From Actinopolymorpha sp. NPDC004070 (GTDB lineage Bacteria > Actinomycetota > Actinomycetes > Propionibacteriales > Actinopolymorphaceae), in contig NZ_JBEXMJ010000006.1 in the NCBI RefSeq assembly GCF_040610475.1, positions 248,001-312,000 on the forward strand: 64,000 bases of DNA. Reading direction: 5' to 3'. Position numbers and translations under genes: made by a program. Each line of letters begins with the position of its first letter. Positions within the stretch are counted from its first letter, which is position 1. The notes under the pieces were generated by a model, which was given only the letters and a program-made list of their open reading frames with translations, ran no database searches and had not been told where the DNA came from. Positions 33,508 through 42,159 of the stretch are shown here, piece by piece.

Positions 33508-33951
33508 TCAACCGTTGAACCCAACCGCAGAACCCGGTCGGCCGTTCGGCGGGACGACCACGGTCGCTCGGGCGGTCACCGCGACGGTCGCCGGCTCGAC
33601 CACGCGAGCCGCGGACTCGCCGCGCTCGGGTTCGCCCCGGGCCACCACCTGTGCGGCGAGGTCGAGGTCCCGGCTGCGATTGCCGACCCGGACGACCGTG
33701 GCGCTCACCTCCAGCACGTCGCCCGCACGGACCGGAGCCAGGAACCGCACCTCGGCGTAGGACGCCAGCAGCCCCTCGTCGCCGTCGGTACGGATGCAGA
33801 CCTCGGTGGCGACGTCGCCGAACAGGCCGAGCACGTACCCGCCCGCGACGAGGTGCCCTGCGTAGTGGGCCTCGGCGTACGACACGTACCGGCGGTGGGT
33901 GACGGTGAGCCCGAGGCGTGGGTCCGCCTCGGTGGTCGGCTGGTCGGTCAT
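33508..33951 (-). CDS. kal: 3-aminobutyryl-CoA ammonia-lyase
   Basis: Removes ammonia from L-3-aminobutyryl-CoA to give crotonyl-CoA, the last specific step of the lysine aminomutase pathway. It is a single hot-dog domain of 147 residues, with VTHRRYVSYAEAHYAGHLVAGGYVLGLFGDVATEV (in parts), DEGLLASYAEVRFLAPVRAGDVLEVSATVVRVGNRSR and a closing beta-strand region TVAVTARATVVV. Thioesterases share the fold, but YAEAHYAGHLVAGGYVL with the adjoining kamE/kamD/kdd genes fits Kal. Its ATG overlaps the kamE stop (ATGA), making it the fifth gene of a fully coupled chain. A short Gly/Pro-rich tail is lineage-specific. Confidence 0.88.
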   Translation of the reverse strand: MTDQPTTEADPRLGLTVTHRRYVSYAEAHYAGHLVAGGYVLGLFGDVATEVCIRTDGDEGLLASYAEVRFLAPVRAGDVLEVSATVVRVGNRSRDLDLAAQVVARGEPERGESAARVVEPATVAVTARATVVVPPNGRPGSAVGFNG

Positions 33952-34823
33952 GCGGTCCTCTCCGTCGTGGCGTCCGTCGGGTACGCGGCTCGAGTGGGTG
34001 CAGAGCGGTCGGGGACGGAGCGGTGGGGCACGGAGCGGTCGGGCACGAGAGCGTGCACGAGGTAGCTGGCCACCTCACCGGGGGTGGTGCCCCGGCCGAA
34101 CACCCGGTCGACACCGAGTTCGGCGGCCATCGACTCGGCGAACCTCGGCCCGCCCACCACGAGCAGCGGCCGGTCCGCCTCGTCGTAGGCCTCCCGGAAC
34201 GCCGCCGACATCTCCTGCGTCCCGTGGATGTGGGCGTCCCGCTGGGTCACCACCTGCGACACCAGGATCGCGTCGGCGCGCTCGGCGAGGGCACGGGCCA
34301 CCAGGTCGGGCACCGCCACCTGGGCGCCGAGGTTGACCACCTTGATCTCCCGGTAGTACTCCAGGCCCTTCTCCCCCGCGAACCCCTTGACGTTCAGGAT
34401 GGCGTCGATGCCCACGGTGTGCGCGTCGGTGCCCACGCACGCCCCGACCACGACCAGCCGGCGGCGCAGGCCGCGGCGGATGGCGAGGTTGACCTCCTTC
34501 GGGCCGAGCACGGGGTACTCCCGTTCGATCACCTCGACATGGTCGAGGTCGACGAGGTGGCTCACCCGGCCGTAGACGACGAAGAACGTGAAGTCCGGGC
34601 CCATCGCCTTGGCGTGCACCACCATCGCCGGGTCCATCCCCATCCGCCCGGCGAGTTGGAGGGCGGCACCCTCGGCTCGCCGGTCGTGCGGGATCGGCAG
34701 GGTGAACGACAGCTGGACCATCCCGTCGCCGGTGGTGTCGCCGTACGGCCGGACCACCGGCCCGCTCGCCGAACCGCTTACTTGTTTGCTCGTGACTGGG
34801 CTGCTCGTGACTGGGCTGCTCAC
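33948..34823 (-). CDS. kamE: Lysine 5,6-aminomutase, beta subunit
   Basis: The cobalamin- and PLP-binding small subunit of D-lysine/L-beta-lysine 5,6-aminomutase, 291 residues. The base-off adenosylcobalamin motif DxHxxG is seen in CVGTDAHTVGIDAILNVKGF, with the axial His near residue 135 and the PLP-binding Lys 11 residues later, near 146, exactly the spacing of the clostridial enzyme. The Rossmann-like B12 domain continues with VVNLGAQVAVPDLVARALAERADAILVSQVVTQRDAHI and LLVVGGPRFAESMAAELGVDRVFGRGT. The N-terminus has a short SSPVTSSPVTS duplication and a dimerisation domain (VQLSFTLPIP). It overlaps kamD and kal by 4 nt on either side, so the two aminomutase subunits are co-translated. Confidence 0.93.
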   Translation of the reverse strand: MSSPVTSSPVTSKQVSGSASGPVVRPYGDTTGDGMVQLSFTLPIPHDRRAEGAALQLAGRMGMDPAMVVHAKAMGPDFTFFVVYGRVSHLVDLDHVEVIEREYPVLGPKEVNLAIRRGLRRRLVVVGACVGTDAHTVGIDAILNVKGFAGEKGLEYYREIKVVNLGAQVAVPDLVARALAERADAILVSQVVTQRDAHIHGTQEMSAAFREAYDEADRPLLVVGGPRFAESMAAELGVDRVFGRGTTPGEVASYLVHALVPDRSVPHRSVPDRSAPTRAAYPTDATTERTA

Positions 34824-36397
34824 GACTGGGCCTCCTCGAGCAGGTCGGTGGCCGGGTTGAGGTAGGCGGGCGACTTCCGCGCCACACCGGACAGGCCCTT
34901 GCCGCCGTCGGCGGGCCGGCGCATCAGCCCGAACGTGCCGTCGGCGATCGCGTCCAGCAGGCCGTCGTCCCCGATGCGCTCCAGTAGGTCGACCGCCTCG
35001 CCGAGCACCTGACGGGCCCGCTGGGCGATGAAGCCGTCAGGCGCCGGCCGGAAGTCCTCGTGCAGGTTGCCGGCGGCGTTCATGACGTAGCGGACGTTGC
35101 GCAGCGCGAGGTCGCGGTCGGACAGCCAGGGCGTCACCACGGCCTCGGTCATCATCCCCACCAGCAGGATCTGCTGGCCGGTGAGCATGCCCGCGAGGTT
35201 GAAGAAGCCGTCCAGCAGGTAGCCGCGGAAGATGTCGCCGTCCATGTGCCGGGTCGGCGGCATCCACTTCAGCGGCGCCTTCGGGAACAGCTCCCGGGCC
35301 AGCAGGGCATGTGCCAGCTCCAGCCGGAACGACTCCGGCCGGTCCGGGTCGATCTCGAACGCGTGCCCGAGGCCGAGCTGCCAGTCGGCGAGGCCGGCCT
35401 CCTTGCCGAAGAACTCGTTCAGCAGCTGGGAGACCGTGACCGTGTGGGCGGCGTCGACGGCGTCGGCGGTGGTGAGGTAGTTGTCCTCACCGGTGTTGAT
35501 GACGATCCCGGCCCGGGCGTGCACCTGCCGGGAGAACCGCTGGTCGACGAACGTCCGCACCGGGTTGATGTCGCGGAAGAGGATGCCGTACATCGAGTCG
35601 TTCAGCATCATGTCCAGGCGTTCCAGCCCGGCCAGGGTGGCGATCTCGGGCATGCACAGCCCGGACGCGTAGTTGGTCAGCCGGACGTAGCGGCGCAGTT
35701 CGCGGCTCACGTCGTCCAGGGCGGCGCGCATCAGCCGGAAGTTCTCCTGGGTGGCGTACGTGCCGGCGTACCCCTCCCTGGTCGCGCCCTCGGGTACGAA
35801 GTCCAGCAGCGACTGGCCGGTCGACCGGATGACTGCGATCACGTCGGCGCCCTCACGGGCCGCCGCCTGTGCCTGCGGGATGTCCTCGTGGATGTCGCCG
35901 GTGGCCACGATGAGGTAGATCCATGGCCGGTGCGGCGGGTCGCCCCACCGGCGGATCAGCCGGTCACGTTCGCGCCGCCGGGCGTCGATCGCCCGCAGCC
36001 CGGCACCCACCGCGCGCCGGGACGTACGCTCGGCCCGCCGCGCCTCGGCGCCCTCGGGCACGTAAAAGCGGACCGATCCCGCCGCGGCCTTCTGCGCGAG
36101 CGCCGTCAGGTCCTCGGCCTCGCCGCGGGCCAGTGCCGCCCAGACCGGTCCGGCGACGCCGTGCTCGAGACCCACGTCGGCCTGTACGGCGTCGCACAGC
36201 CGGTTGACCCACGGCGTGCCGTCGGGGTCGGCGCCGCGCAGCCCGGCCAGCCGGAGCACGGCCCGTTCGACCGAGACGGTGGTGTGTGCCCGGGCCAGCT
36301 TCACGATCGGCCGGCCGGCGCGACGGGCCAGCGTGCGCGCCTTCCGCACCGTCACCGGATCGAGGTCGAGGTGACGACGGAACGCGGTCGTACTCAT
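34820..36397 (-). CDS. kamD: Lysine 5,6-aminomutase, alpha subunit
   Basis: The large catalytic TIM-barrel subunit of the adenosylcobalamin/PLP-dependent 5,6-aminomutase, which turns beta-lysine into 3,5-diaminohexanoate. It has 525 residues, the usual size. Recognisable stretches: LARAHTTVSVERAVLRLAGLRGAD near the N-terminus, IYLIVATGDIHEDIPQAQAAAREGADVIAVIRSTGQSLLDFVPEGATREGYAGTYATQENFRLMRAALDDVS in parts, NYASGLCMPEIATLAGLERLDMMLNDSMYGILFRDINPVRTFVDQRFSRQ and NTGEDNYLTTADAVDAAHTVTVSQLLNEFF. These belong to the OraE/KamD barrel with its substrate- and PLP-contacting residues. It overlaps the amidohydrolase upstream and kamE downstream by ATGA junctions. Confidence 0.94.
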   Translation of the reverse strand: MSTTAFRRHLDLDPVTVRKARTLARRAGRPIVKLARAHTTVSVERAVLRLAGLRGADPDGTPWVNRLCDAVQADVGLEHGVAGPVWAALARGEAEDLTALAQKAAAGSVRFYVPEGAEARRAERTSRRAVGAGLRAIDARRRERDRLIRRWGDPPHRPWIYLIVATGDIHEDIPQAQAAAREGADVIAVIRSTGQSLLDFVPEGATREGYAGTYATQENFRLMRAALDDVSRELRRYVRLTNYASGLCMPEIATLAGLERLDMMLNDSMYGILFRDINPVRTFVDQRFSRQVHARAGIVINTGEDNYLTTADAVDAAHTVTVSQLLNEFFGKEAGLADWQLGLGHAFEIDPDRPESFRLELAHALLARELFPKAPLKWMPPTRHMDGDIFRGYLLDGFFNLAGMLTGQQILLVGMMTEAVVTPWLSDRDLALRNVRYVMNAAGNLHEDFRPAPDGFIAQRARQVLGEAVDLLERIGDDGLLDAIADGTFGLMRRPADGGKGLSGVARKSPAYLNPATDLLEEAQS

Positions 36398-38025
36398 GCC
36401 TGCTCCCTGTCTTGCCGTTCCCAGTGCGGCTGCTCCCGGTCGAACACGGCCTCACCGGCCACGACCGTACGAACGCAGGTGGGCAGCGGCGTTCCCGGAC
36501 GCAGGTCCGGCAGACCGGCATCGCCGGTGACGCGGCCGCTGGCGTCCGTCGCACCGTCCCAGACGGCGTACGTCGCCTCGGCTCCCGGCGCCAGGACGCC
36601 GTTCTCGTCACCGGCCGCGTGGTGGCCGCCGCGGGTGTGCGCGGCGAACGCGTCTGCCACGCCGATCCGCTCGGTCTCGTTGTGGTGCCACGCCGCCGCC
36701 CGGACCCCGCCCCACGGGTCGAACGGCGTCACCGGCGCGTCGGAGCCGAACGCCAGGGCCACCCCGGCCCGCCGCAGCGTCGCCCACGGGTTGGCAGCGA
36801 GCGCCCTGTCGGTGCCCAGCCGGGTGGCGTACATGCCGTCGGTGCCGCCCCAGGCCGCGTCGAACGCCGGCTGGCCGCTGACCACCACGCCCCAGCGGGC
36901 CAGGTCGTGGGCCTGCTCGGCGGTGACCAGTTCCACGTGCTCGAGCCGGTGCCGCACGGAGCTCAGCCGGTCGGCGCCGATCCGCTTCTCGGCCAGCCGC
37001 AGGCCCTCGACCACCGCGGTGACGGCCGCGTCGCCGATGCAGTGGAAGCCCGCCTGCAGGCCGGCCTCGGTGCAGGCGACCACGTGCGCGGCCACCTCGT
37101 CGGCGTCGAGGTAGCCGTGGCCGGTGTGCCCGGGCAGGTCGGCGTACGGCGAGGTGAGCGCCGCGGTCCGCGAGCCGAACGCGCCGTCGGCGCACAGGTC
37201 ACCGGCCGCGCCCCGGCAGCCCAGCTCCAGGGCCCGGTCGACGCCGCCGGTGCGGGCGAGCTCACCCCAGTACGTCACCACCCGCACCGACGGCCGCACG
37301 GCCGCGATCCGGGCGCACACGGCCAGGTCGTCGGCGGCGTTGACGTGGGGTGCGGACATCTCGTGCAGGCCGCCCAGCCCGGCGGCGGCCGCCGCTGCCA
37401 GGGCGGCCTCGATCGCGGCCGTGCGCTGCGCGTCGGTGACCAGCGCGGCCGCGGCGTCCCGGGCGACGTGGTGCGCCTCGCGTTCGACCCGTCCGGTGCC
37501 GTCCCAGCCGGGCTCGGCCGCCATCGCGGGTGCGCGGTCGTACAACGCGCCGGACACCAGGCCGGAGTGCACGTCGACCCGGGCGAGGTAGACGGGCCGG
37601 CCGGGTGCCGCCCGGTCGAGCTCGGCAGCCGTGGGCAACCGCGGGTCGGCCCAGGTGGTCTCGTCCCAGCCGAAGCCGAGCAGCACTGCGTCGGCGCGGG
37701 CGCGAGCGTGCCGGGCCACCGCGTCCAGCACGTCCGTACGCGACGTGGCGGCGGCGAGGTCCAGGCCGGACAGGCGCAGCCCGGTCTGGGACAGATGCAC
37801 GTGCGCGTCAACGAACGCCGGGGTGACCAGCCGGCCGGCGAGCTCGACGATCTCGTCCGCGCCGGCCGCCCAGGTCTCCGCCTCCGCCGCACTGCCGACG
37901 AACCGGATCGTGCCGCCCTCGATCCCCATGGCGGTGGCCGGGCCGGACCCGAGCTCGGAGGTCAGGATCGGGCCGCCACGGAGGAGGACGCGGCGCGGAC
38001 GGGGGTCGCGAGGCAGGAAGGTCAT
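36394..38025 (-). CDS. YtcJ-like metal-dependent amidohydrolase in the lysine operon
   Basis: An amidohydrolase-superfamily protein of 543 residues, YtcJ/LAF3-type. The small beta-sandwich domain (VLLRGGPILTS..) leads into the TIM barrel with the metal motif FVDAHVHLSQTGL (HxH near residue 75). Then come GFGWDETTW, RVDVHSGLVS, LCADGAFGSRTAAL (the YtcJ D-G-A-x-GSR(T/S)A signature), AGFHCIGDAAVTAVVEGL, HRLEHVELV and ALAFGSDAPVTPFDPW (Asp). Family members hydrolyse N-acyl or other amide substrates, and most are unassigned. It is embedded by ATGA overlaps between kdd and kamD, which argues for a role in the same pathway, for example freeing an N-acylated lysine or an intermediate. This role is inference. 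Confidence 0.88.
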   Translation of the reverse strand: MTFLPRDPRPRRVLLRGGPILTSELGSGPATAMGIEGGTIRFVGSAAEAETWAAGADEIVELAGRLVTPAFVDAHVHLSQTGLRLSGLDLAAATSRTDVLDAVARHARARADAVLLGFGWDETTWADPRLPTAAELDRAAPGRPVYLARVDVHSGLVSGALYDRAPAMAAEPGWDGTGRVEREAHHVARDAAAALVTDAQRTAAIEAALAAAAAAGLGGLHEMSAPHVNAADDLAVCARIAAVRPSVRVVTYWGELARTGGVDRALELGCRGAAGDLCADGAFGSRTAALTSPYADLPGHTGHGYLDADEVAAHVVACTEAGLQAGFHCIGDAAVTAVVEGLRLAEKRIGADRLSSVRHRLEHVELVTAEQAHDLARWGVVVSGQPAFDAAWGGTDGMYATRLGTDRALAANPWATLRRAGVALAFGSDAPVTPFDPWGGVRAAAWHHNETERIGVADAFAAHTRGGHHAAGDENGVLAPGAEATYAVWDGATDASGRVTGDAGLPDLRPGTPLPTCVRTVVAGEAVFDREQPHWERQDREQA

Positions 38026-39155
38026 GCGTCCATCCTGGCCTCGAACAGCGCCCGGACGCCGCCCTCGGCGCGGAGCAGGTCGAGCGCGTACGCAGCGTGC
38101 CCGGGCACGTAGCCGTTGCCGACCAGCATCGTCACGTCGGCGGCCAGCCCCTCCGCGCCGAGGGCGGCCGCGCTGAAGGACGTGGCCATGGAGAAGAAGA
38201 TCACGGTGCCGCCGGCCGCGGTGGCGAGGACCGCGCCGCCTTCACAGCCGGGTACGTCGACGCAGACGACGGTCACGTCGGCCGGTCCGCCGGCCCGCTC
38301 CACCGCCTCCGCGAGCGCCACCGGGTCACGGGCGTCGGCGATCGTCACCACGTCGGCGAGCCCGGCGCGTTCCAGCGCCCGCGCCTCGCTCTCCACCGGT
38401 ACGACGCCGATGGTGCGCCCCGCCCCGGCCCGCCGGGCCGCGGCCAGGGACAGCGACCCGGACTTGCCGGCGGCGCCGACGACGCACACCGTCGGGCCCG
38501 ACGGGGCGTGGCCGTCGTGGCCGTCGCCGTCGCGGGCGGCGGCCCGGTCCGCGTGCCCAGCCACCACGCGGGCGGTCAGGGCCGGGGCGCCGCACACGTC
38601 CAGGACGGCGAGGGACAGCGGCGCGGGCAGGTCGTCGGGAAGCTTCGCGGCGATCGACCGGCCGAACAGGATCGCGTACCCCGAGCAGGGCACCTGTTCG
38701 CCGAGACCGTCCCAGCCGGCCAGGTCGTCCTCGATCACCAGCGGCGTCAGCGTGAGCGAGACCAGGGTGGCGATCCGGTCCCCCGGCGCCAGCCCGAGCG
38801 GTGAGTCGGGCCCGGCCTCCTCCACGGTGCCGACCAGCATGCCGCCGGAGCCGGTGACCGGGTTGTGCATCTTGCCGCGAGTCGTGACGATCTCCACGAC
38901 CGCGCGGCGGACGGCGGCGCCGTCGCCGTCGTGGGCAACCCGCAGTTGACGGTACGACGCGGCGTCGAGGTTGAGCCGCTCCACCCGGACCCGCACCTCG
39001 TCCGGCCACAGCTCGCGCCTGGTGTCCAGCCGGGCGGCGGCCTGGGGCAGCGCGCCCGCGGGCTCGACCACCCGGTGCAGGCCGATCGGCGAGCCGGCCG
39101 GCCGGGTGGCGGACGCAGCGACCGGGACGGGCCGGGTGAACCTCTGGTCGGTCAC
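38022..39155 (-). CDS. kdd: L-erythro-3,5-diaminohexanoate dehydrogenase
   Basis: Oxidatively deaminates 3,5-diaminohexanoate to 5-amino-3-oxohexanoate with NAD(P). The MDR-like protein of 377 residues has GLHRVVEPAGALPQAA, LNLDAASYRQL, TTRGKMHNPVTGSGGMLVGTV, VPCSGYAILFGRSIAAKLPDDLP, VLDVCGAPALTARVV, a Rossmann VCVVGAAGKSGSLSLAAAR and VVCVDVPGCEGGAVLATAAGGTVIFFSMATSFSAAALGAEG (in parts), all as in characterised Kdd. A Gly/Asp/His-rich insert (DGDGHDGHAPSG) precedes the Rossmann motif. GTG at 39155 follows GGGAG at 8 nt. It is the first gene of the minus-strand lysine operon, divergent from kamA across 122 bp. Confidence 0.93.
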   Translation of the reverse strand: MTDQRFTRPVPVAASATRPAGSPIGLHRVVEPAGALPQAAARLDTRRELWPDEVRVRVERLNLDAASYRQLRVAHDGDGAAVRRAVVEIVTTRGKMHNPVTGSGGMLVGTVEEAGPDSPLGLAPGDRIATLVSLTLTPLVIEDDLAGWDGLGEQVPCSGYAILFGRSIAAKLPDDLPAPLSLAVLDVCGAPALTARVVAGHADRAAARDGDGHDGHAPSGPTVCVVGAAGKSGSLSLAAARRAGAGRTIGVVPVESEARALERAGLADVVTIADARDPVALAEAVERAGGPADVTVVCVDVPGCEGGAVLATAAGGTVIFFSMATSFSAAALGAEGLAADVTMLVGNGYVPGHAAYALDLLRAEGGVRALFEARMDA

Positions 39156-39277
39156 CGATCAGGCTCCCATCTTCAGATCCTGCGGACTAGAGTCGTGCCT
39201 GCTGCAGATTCTTCTGTACGATGCCGGTCCGACAGTACGACATCCACGAATTGACCGCTTGGTCGGAGGTGTTATCG
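39156..39277. promoter_or_regulatory. Divergent kdd / kamA promoter region
   Basis: These 122 bp must drive both arms of the lysine pathway. On the plus strand TACGAT at about 39218-39223 is a plausible -10 for kamA, leaving a leader of some 50 nt with a good GGAGG before its GTG. On the minus strand the leader of kdd contains GGGAG. I see no lysine- or cobalamin-riboswitch signature here, and the space is too short for one. Confidence 0.45.
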
Positions 39278-40708
39278 GTGTCGCAGCAAGCCCAGGAGCA
39301 GCCGTACGACTACCGCGCTCGCCCGCTCCGCGAGCCGGACTGGACCCGGCTGCCCGGCTGGCGCGACGTCAGCCCGGCCGAGTGGGAGTCCGCGCAGTGG
39401 CAGCGGGCACACTGCGTGAAGAACGTCAAACAGCTCAGATCGGTCCTCGGCGACCTGGTGGCCGAGGAGTTCTACGCCGACCTGGAACGCGACCAGGCCG
39501 AGCGCGCCACGATGTCGATGCTGCTGCCCCCGCAGATGTTGAACACCATGGTGCCCGACGAGGTGCCCGGCACCGAGGCGTTCTACGCCGATCCCGTCCG
39601 CCGCTACATGCTCCCGGTCTTCTCCGACCGCCGCACCGACTGGCCATCACACCCGCGCGCGTCCCGGGACTCCCTGCACGAGCAGGAGATGTGGGTGGCC
39701 GAGGGGCTGACCCACCGCTACCCGACGAAGGTGCTGGCCGAACTGTTGCCCACCTGCCCGCAGTACTGCGGCCACTGCACCCGGATGGACCTGGTGGGCA
39801 ACTCCACGCCGCAGGTGGACAAACTGCGGTTCTCGCTGCGCCCGCAAGGCCGGCTTGACGCGATGCTGGACTACCTGCGCACCCACCCCGGCGTCCGCGA
39901 CGTGGTGGTGTCCGGCGGCGACGTGGCCAACCTCCCCTGGCCCAGGCTGGAGGCGTTCGTCGCGGCCCTGCTGGAGATCGAGAACATTCGCGACATCCGG
40001 CTGGCCAGCAAGGCGCTGATGGGGCTGCCGCAGCACTGGCTGCAGGACGAGGTGCGTGCCGGGATGGAGCGCCTGGCCACCACCGCCCGCTCGCGTGGGG
40101 CGATGCTCGCGATCCACACCCACGTCAACGCCGCGCAGTCGGTGACGCCGCTGGTCGCCCGCGCGGCCAGGGAGATGCTGGCCGCCGGGGTGCGCGACGT
40201 GCGCAACCAGGGCGTGCTGATGCGCGGGGTGAACGACGCACCCGACCGGCTGCTCGACCTGTGCTTCGCGCTGCTCGACGGAGCGACGATCATGCCGTAC
40301 TACTTCTACATGTGCGACATGATCCCGTTCAGCGAGCACTGGCGGGTGTCGGTGCGGGAGGCACAGCGGCTCCAGCACGCGATCCTCGGCTACCTGCCGG
40401 GCTTCGCGACCCCGCGGATCGTGTGTGACGTGCCGTACGTCGGCAAGCGGTGGGTGCACCAGGTCGCCGACTACGACGAGGTACGCGGCATCAGCTACTG
40501 GAAGAAGAACTACCGCACCGGAATCGAGCGGGCCGGGGACGACGCGCTGGACCGCACGTACGAGTACTACGACCCGATCGACGTGCTGCCCGAGCAGGGG
40601 CAGGCCTGGTGGCGCGCACAGGGCGACGACCACCTGCGGCTGGCCGCCCAGCGGGCGGAGGATTCACGCGACGAGGCGCGGCGTCAGGTTCTGCTTGACA
40701 CACACTGA
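39278..40708 (+). CDS. kamA: L-lysine 2,3-aminomutase (radical SAM)
   Basis: Converts L-lysine to L-beta-lysine with S-adenosylmethionine, a [4Fe-4S] cluster and PLP. The radical-SAM motif CxxxCxxC is Cys160, Cys164, Cys167 in LLPTCPQYCGHCTRMDLVG. Downstream are HPGVRDVVVSGGDVANL, IRLASKALMGLPQHW, IHTHVNAAQSVTPLVARAAREMLAAGVRDVRNQGVLMRGVND in parts, MPYYFYMCDMIPFSEHWR and VCDVPYVGKRWVHQ, whose Lys is the likely PLP anchor. GTG at 39278 with GGAGG 9 nt upstream gives 476 residues, somewhat longer than the clostridial enzyme because of N- and C-terminal extensions. It is divergent from kdd and starts the same pathway. EF-P lysylation enzymes (EpmB) share the fold, but the context favours catabolism. 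Confidence 0.93.
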   Translation: MSQQAQEQPYDYRARPLREPDWTRLPGWRDVSPAEWESAQWQRAHCVKNVKQLRSVLGDLVAEEFYADLERDQAERATMSMLLPPQMLNTMVPDEVPGTEAFYADPVRRYMLPVFSDRRTDWPSHPRASRDSLHEQEMWVAEGLTHRYPTKVLAELLPTCPQYCGHCTRMDLVGNSTPQVDKLRFSLRPQGRLDAMLDYLRTHPGVRDVVVSGGDVANLPWPRLEAFVAALLEIENIRDIRLASKALMGLPQHWLQDEVRAGMERLATTARSRGAMLAIHTHVNAAQSVTPLVARAAREMLAAGVRDVRNQGVLMRGVNDAPDRLLDLCFALLDGATIMPYYFYMCDMIPFSEHWRVSVREAQRLQHAILGYLPGFATPRIVCDVPYVGKRWVHQVADYDEVRGISYWKKNYRTGIERAGDDALDRTYEYYDPIDVLPEQGQAWWRAQGDDHLRLAAQRAEDSRDEARRQVLLDTH

Positions 40709-40742
40709 CGCCGTGGCGCTCGGCCGTGGCCGCCTCCCACGC

Positions 40743-40788
40743 AACTCCTGCCTGACACCACCTCGTACGGCGGTGTCAGGCAGGGGTT
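40743..40788. terminator. Bidirectional hairpin terminator between kamA and the GH4 gene
   Basis: A perfect 13-bp stem (CCTGCCTGACACC and its complement at 40747-40759 and 40772-40784) with a 12-nt loop is extended outward by further A-T/C-G pairs to a total of about 17 bp with one G-T pair. It lies between the convergent stops of kamA and the GH4 gene. Confidence 0.85.
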
Positions 40789-40806
40789 GACAGCGGCTCG
40801 TGATTC

Positions 40807-42159
40807 TCAGCGGTGAAGCACCTCGGCGACTCCCGGCAGCGCGTCGACGTACCCACGCAGCAGGTCACGTGCGACGGTCACCGAGTCCACCAGCGGGTGC
40901 AGCGCGAACGCCTTCAGCGCGGCGTCGGCCGAACCGGTCGTCGCGGCCTCGATCACCAGCCGGTCCACGGCCTTCACCTGCTGCATCAGGCCGAGCTGGT
41001 GCAGATCGGGCGAGGCGGTGGCCAGCGGGTGGGCGCCGTTGGCGTCGACCAGGGAGGGCACCTCCACGGTCGCGTCGGCGGGCAGGCCCGGCAGGGTCGC
41101 GCCGTTGCGGACGTTGAGGATGATGGTCGACTTCTCGTTGCGGGCGATGGCGGCCATCACCGCCAGCGCGACACCCTCGTAGCCCGCCTCCTCCTCGAAG
41201 TCCAGCGGCTCCGGCTCCTCGTCCTCGGCCCGCTTGCCCTTCGCCTCGGCCATGTAGAGCGCCTTGCGGTGGGCGATGGTGCGCTTCCACAGCTCCAGCG
41301 CGTGGTCGGGGTCGTTGCCCGCGGCGGCGTAGAACTCACCCTGCTGGGCGACCAGGAACTCACCGCGGGTGGACGGCTGGGCGACGATCGAGCGCACCGC
41401 GTCCCGGTTGAAGTAGTAGTAGTACAGGTACTCGTTCGGGACCACGCCCATCGCCTGGATCCACGACGGGCCGAAGATCTCGCCCTCCTCCAGGCCCGCG
41501 ATCGCGTGCTCGTCGGCCAGGAAGCGGGGCAGGTGGTCCTCGCCGTCGCTGACCAGCCGCCGGATCCAGCCCAGGTGGTTCAGGCCCACGTAGTCGACCT
41601 GGATGCGAGAGGAGTCCAGCCCGATGGAGCGCGCGATCCGCCGGCCGAGGCCACCCGGGGTGTCACAGATGCCGATGACCCGGTCCCCGAGCACTCGCTG
41701 CAGGGCCTCGGTGATCATGCCGGCCGGGTTGGTGAAGTTGATGAAGAACGCCTTGGGGGCAAGGGCGCGCACCCGCTCGGCGATGTGCAGCATCACCGGG
41801 ATGGTCCGCAGGCCGTAGGCGATGCCGCCCGGACCGGTCGTCTCCTGCCCGAGTACGCCGAGGTCGAGCGCCACCCGCTCGTCGCGGGTGCGGCCCTCCA
41901 GGCCGCCGACGCGGATGGCGGAGAAGATGAAGTCGGCACCCTCCACCGCGTCGTCGAGCACCTCCGTCACGTGTACCCGCGGCGCGTCCGCGTGCCCGGC
42001 CGCGAGCTGGGCCAGCACGGACTTCATCACCTCCAGCCGCTGGGCCGACTGGTCGTACAACGCCACCTCGGTGACCCGGGGCGACCCGGTGTCGTTCAGG
42101 AGTGCCTTGTAGACGAGCGGAACGCGGAATCCCCCACCGCCAAGAATTGCGAGTTTCAC
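40807..42159 (-). CDS. Glycoside hydrolase family 4 enzyme, 6-phospho-beta-glucosidase type
   Basis: An NAD- and Mn-dependent GH4 glycosidase working by an oxidation-elimination mechanism in the cytosol. Visible: KLAILGGGGFRVPLVYKALL (NAD site), ADFIFSAIRVGGLEGRTRDERVALDLGVLGQETTGPGGIAYGLRTIPVM in parts, FINFTNPAGMITEAL, VIGICDTPGGLGRR (metal-binding Cys) and YVGLNHLGWIRRL (metal His, catalytic region). The SAIRVGG.E.R..DE.I/V signature matches the 6-phospho-beta-glucosidase branch (LicH/CelF/BglT). The length of 450 residues is usual. Its start overlaps the DeoR stop by 4 nt. No PTS genes are near; a PfkB kinase and ABC transporter lie across the divergent promoter, so the phosphorylated substrate would have to be made inside the cell, or the enzyme acts on unphosphorylated sugar. 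Confidence 0.9.
   Translation of the reverse strand: MKLAILGGGGFRVPLVYKALLNDTGSPRVTEVALYDQSAQRLEVMKSVLAQLAAGHADAPRVHVTEVLDDAVEGADFIFSAIRVGGLEGRTRDERVALDLGVLGQETTGPGGIAYGLRTIPVMLHIAERVRALAPKAFFINFTNPAGMITEALQRVLGDRVIGICDTPGGLGRRIARSIGLDSSRIQVDYVGLNHLGWIRRLVSDGEDHLPRFLADEHAIAGLEEGEIFGPSWIQAMGVVPNEYLYYYYFNRDAVRSIVAQPSTRGEFLVAQQGEFYAAAGNDPDHALELWKRTIAHRKALYMAEAKGKRAEDEEPEPLDFEEEAGYEGVALAVMAAIARNEKSTIILNVRNGATLPGLPADATVEVPSLVDANGAHPLATASPDLHQLGLMQQVKAVDRLVIEAATTGSADAALKAFALHPLVDSVTVARDLLRGYVDALPGVAEVLHR

Noticed and set aside
35060..37114. 684-codon open frame antisense to kamD and the amidohydrolase
   Set aside because: It spans two well-supported coupled genes on the other strand and has no recognisable domain.
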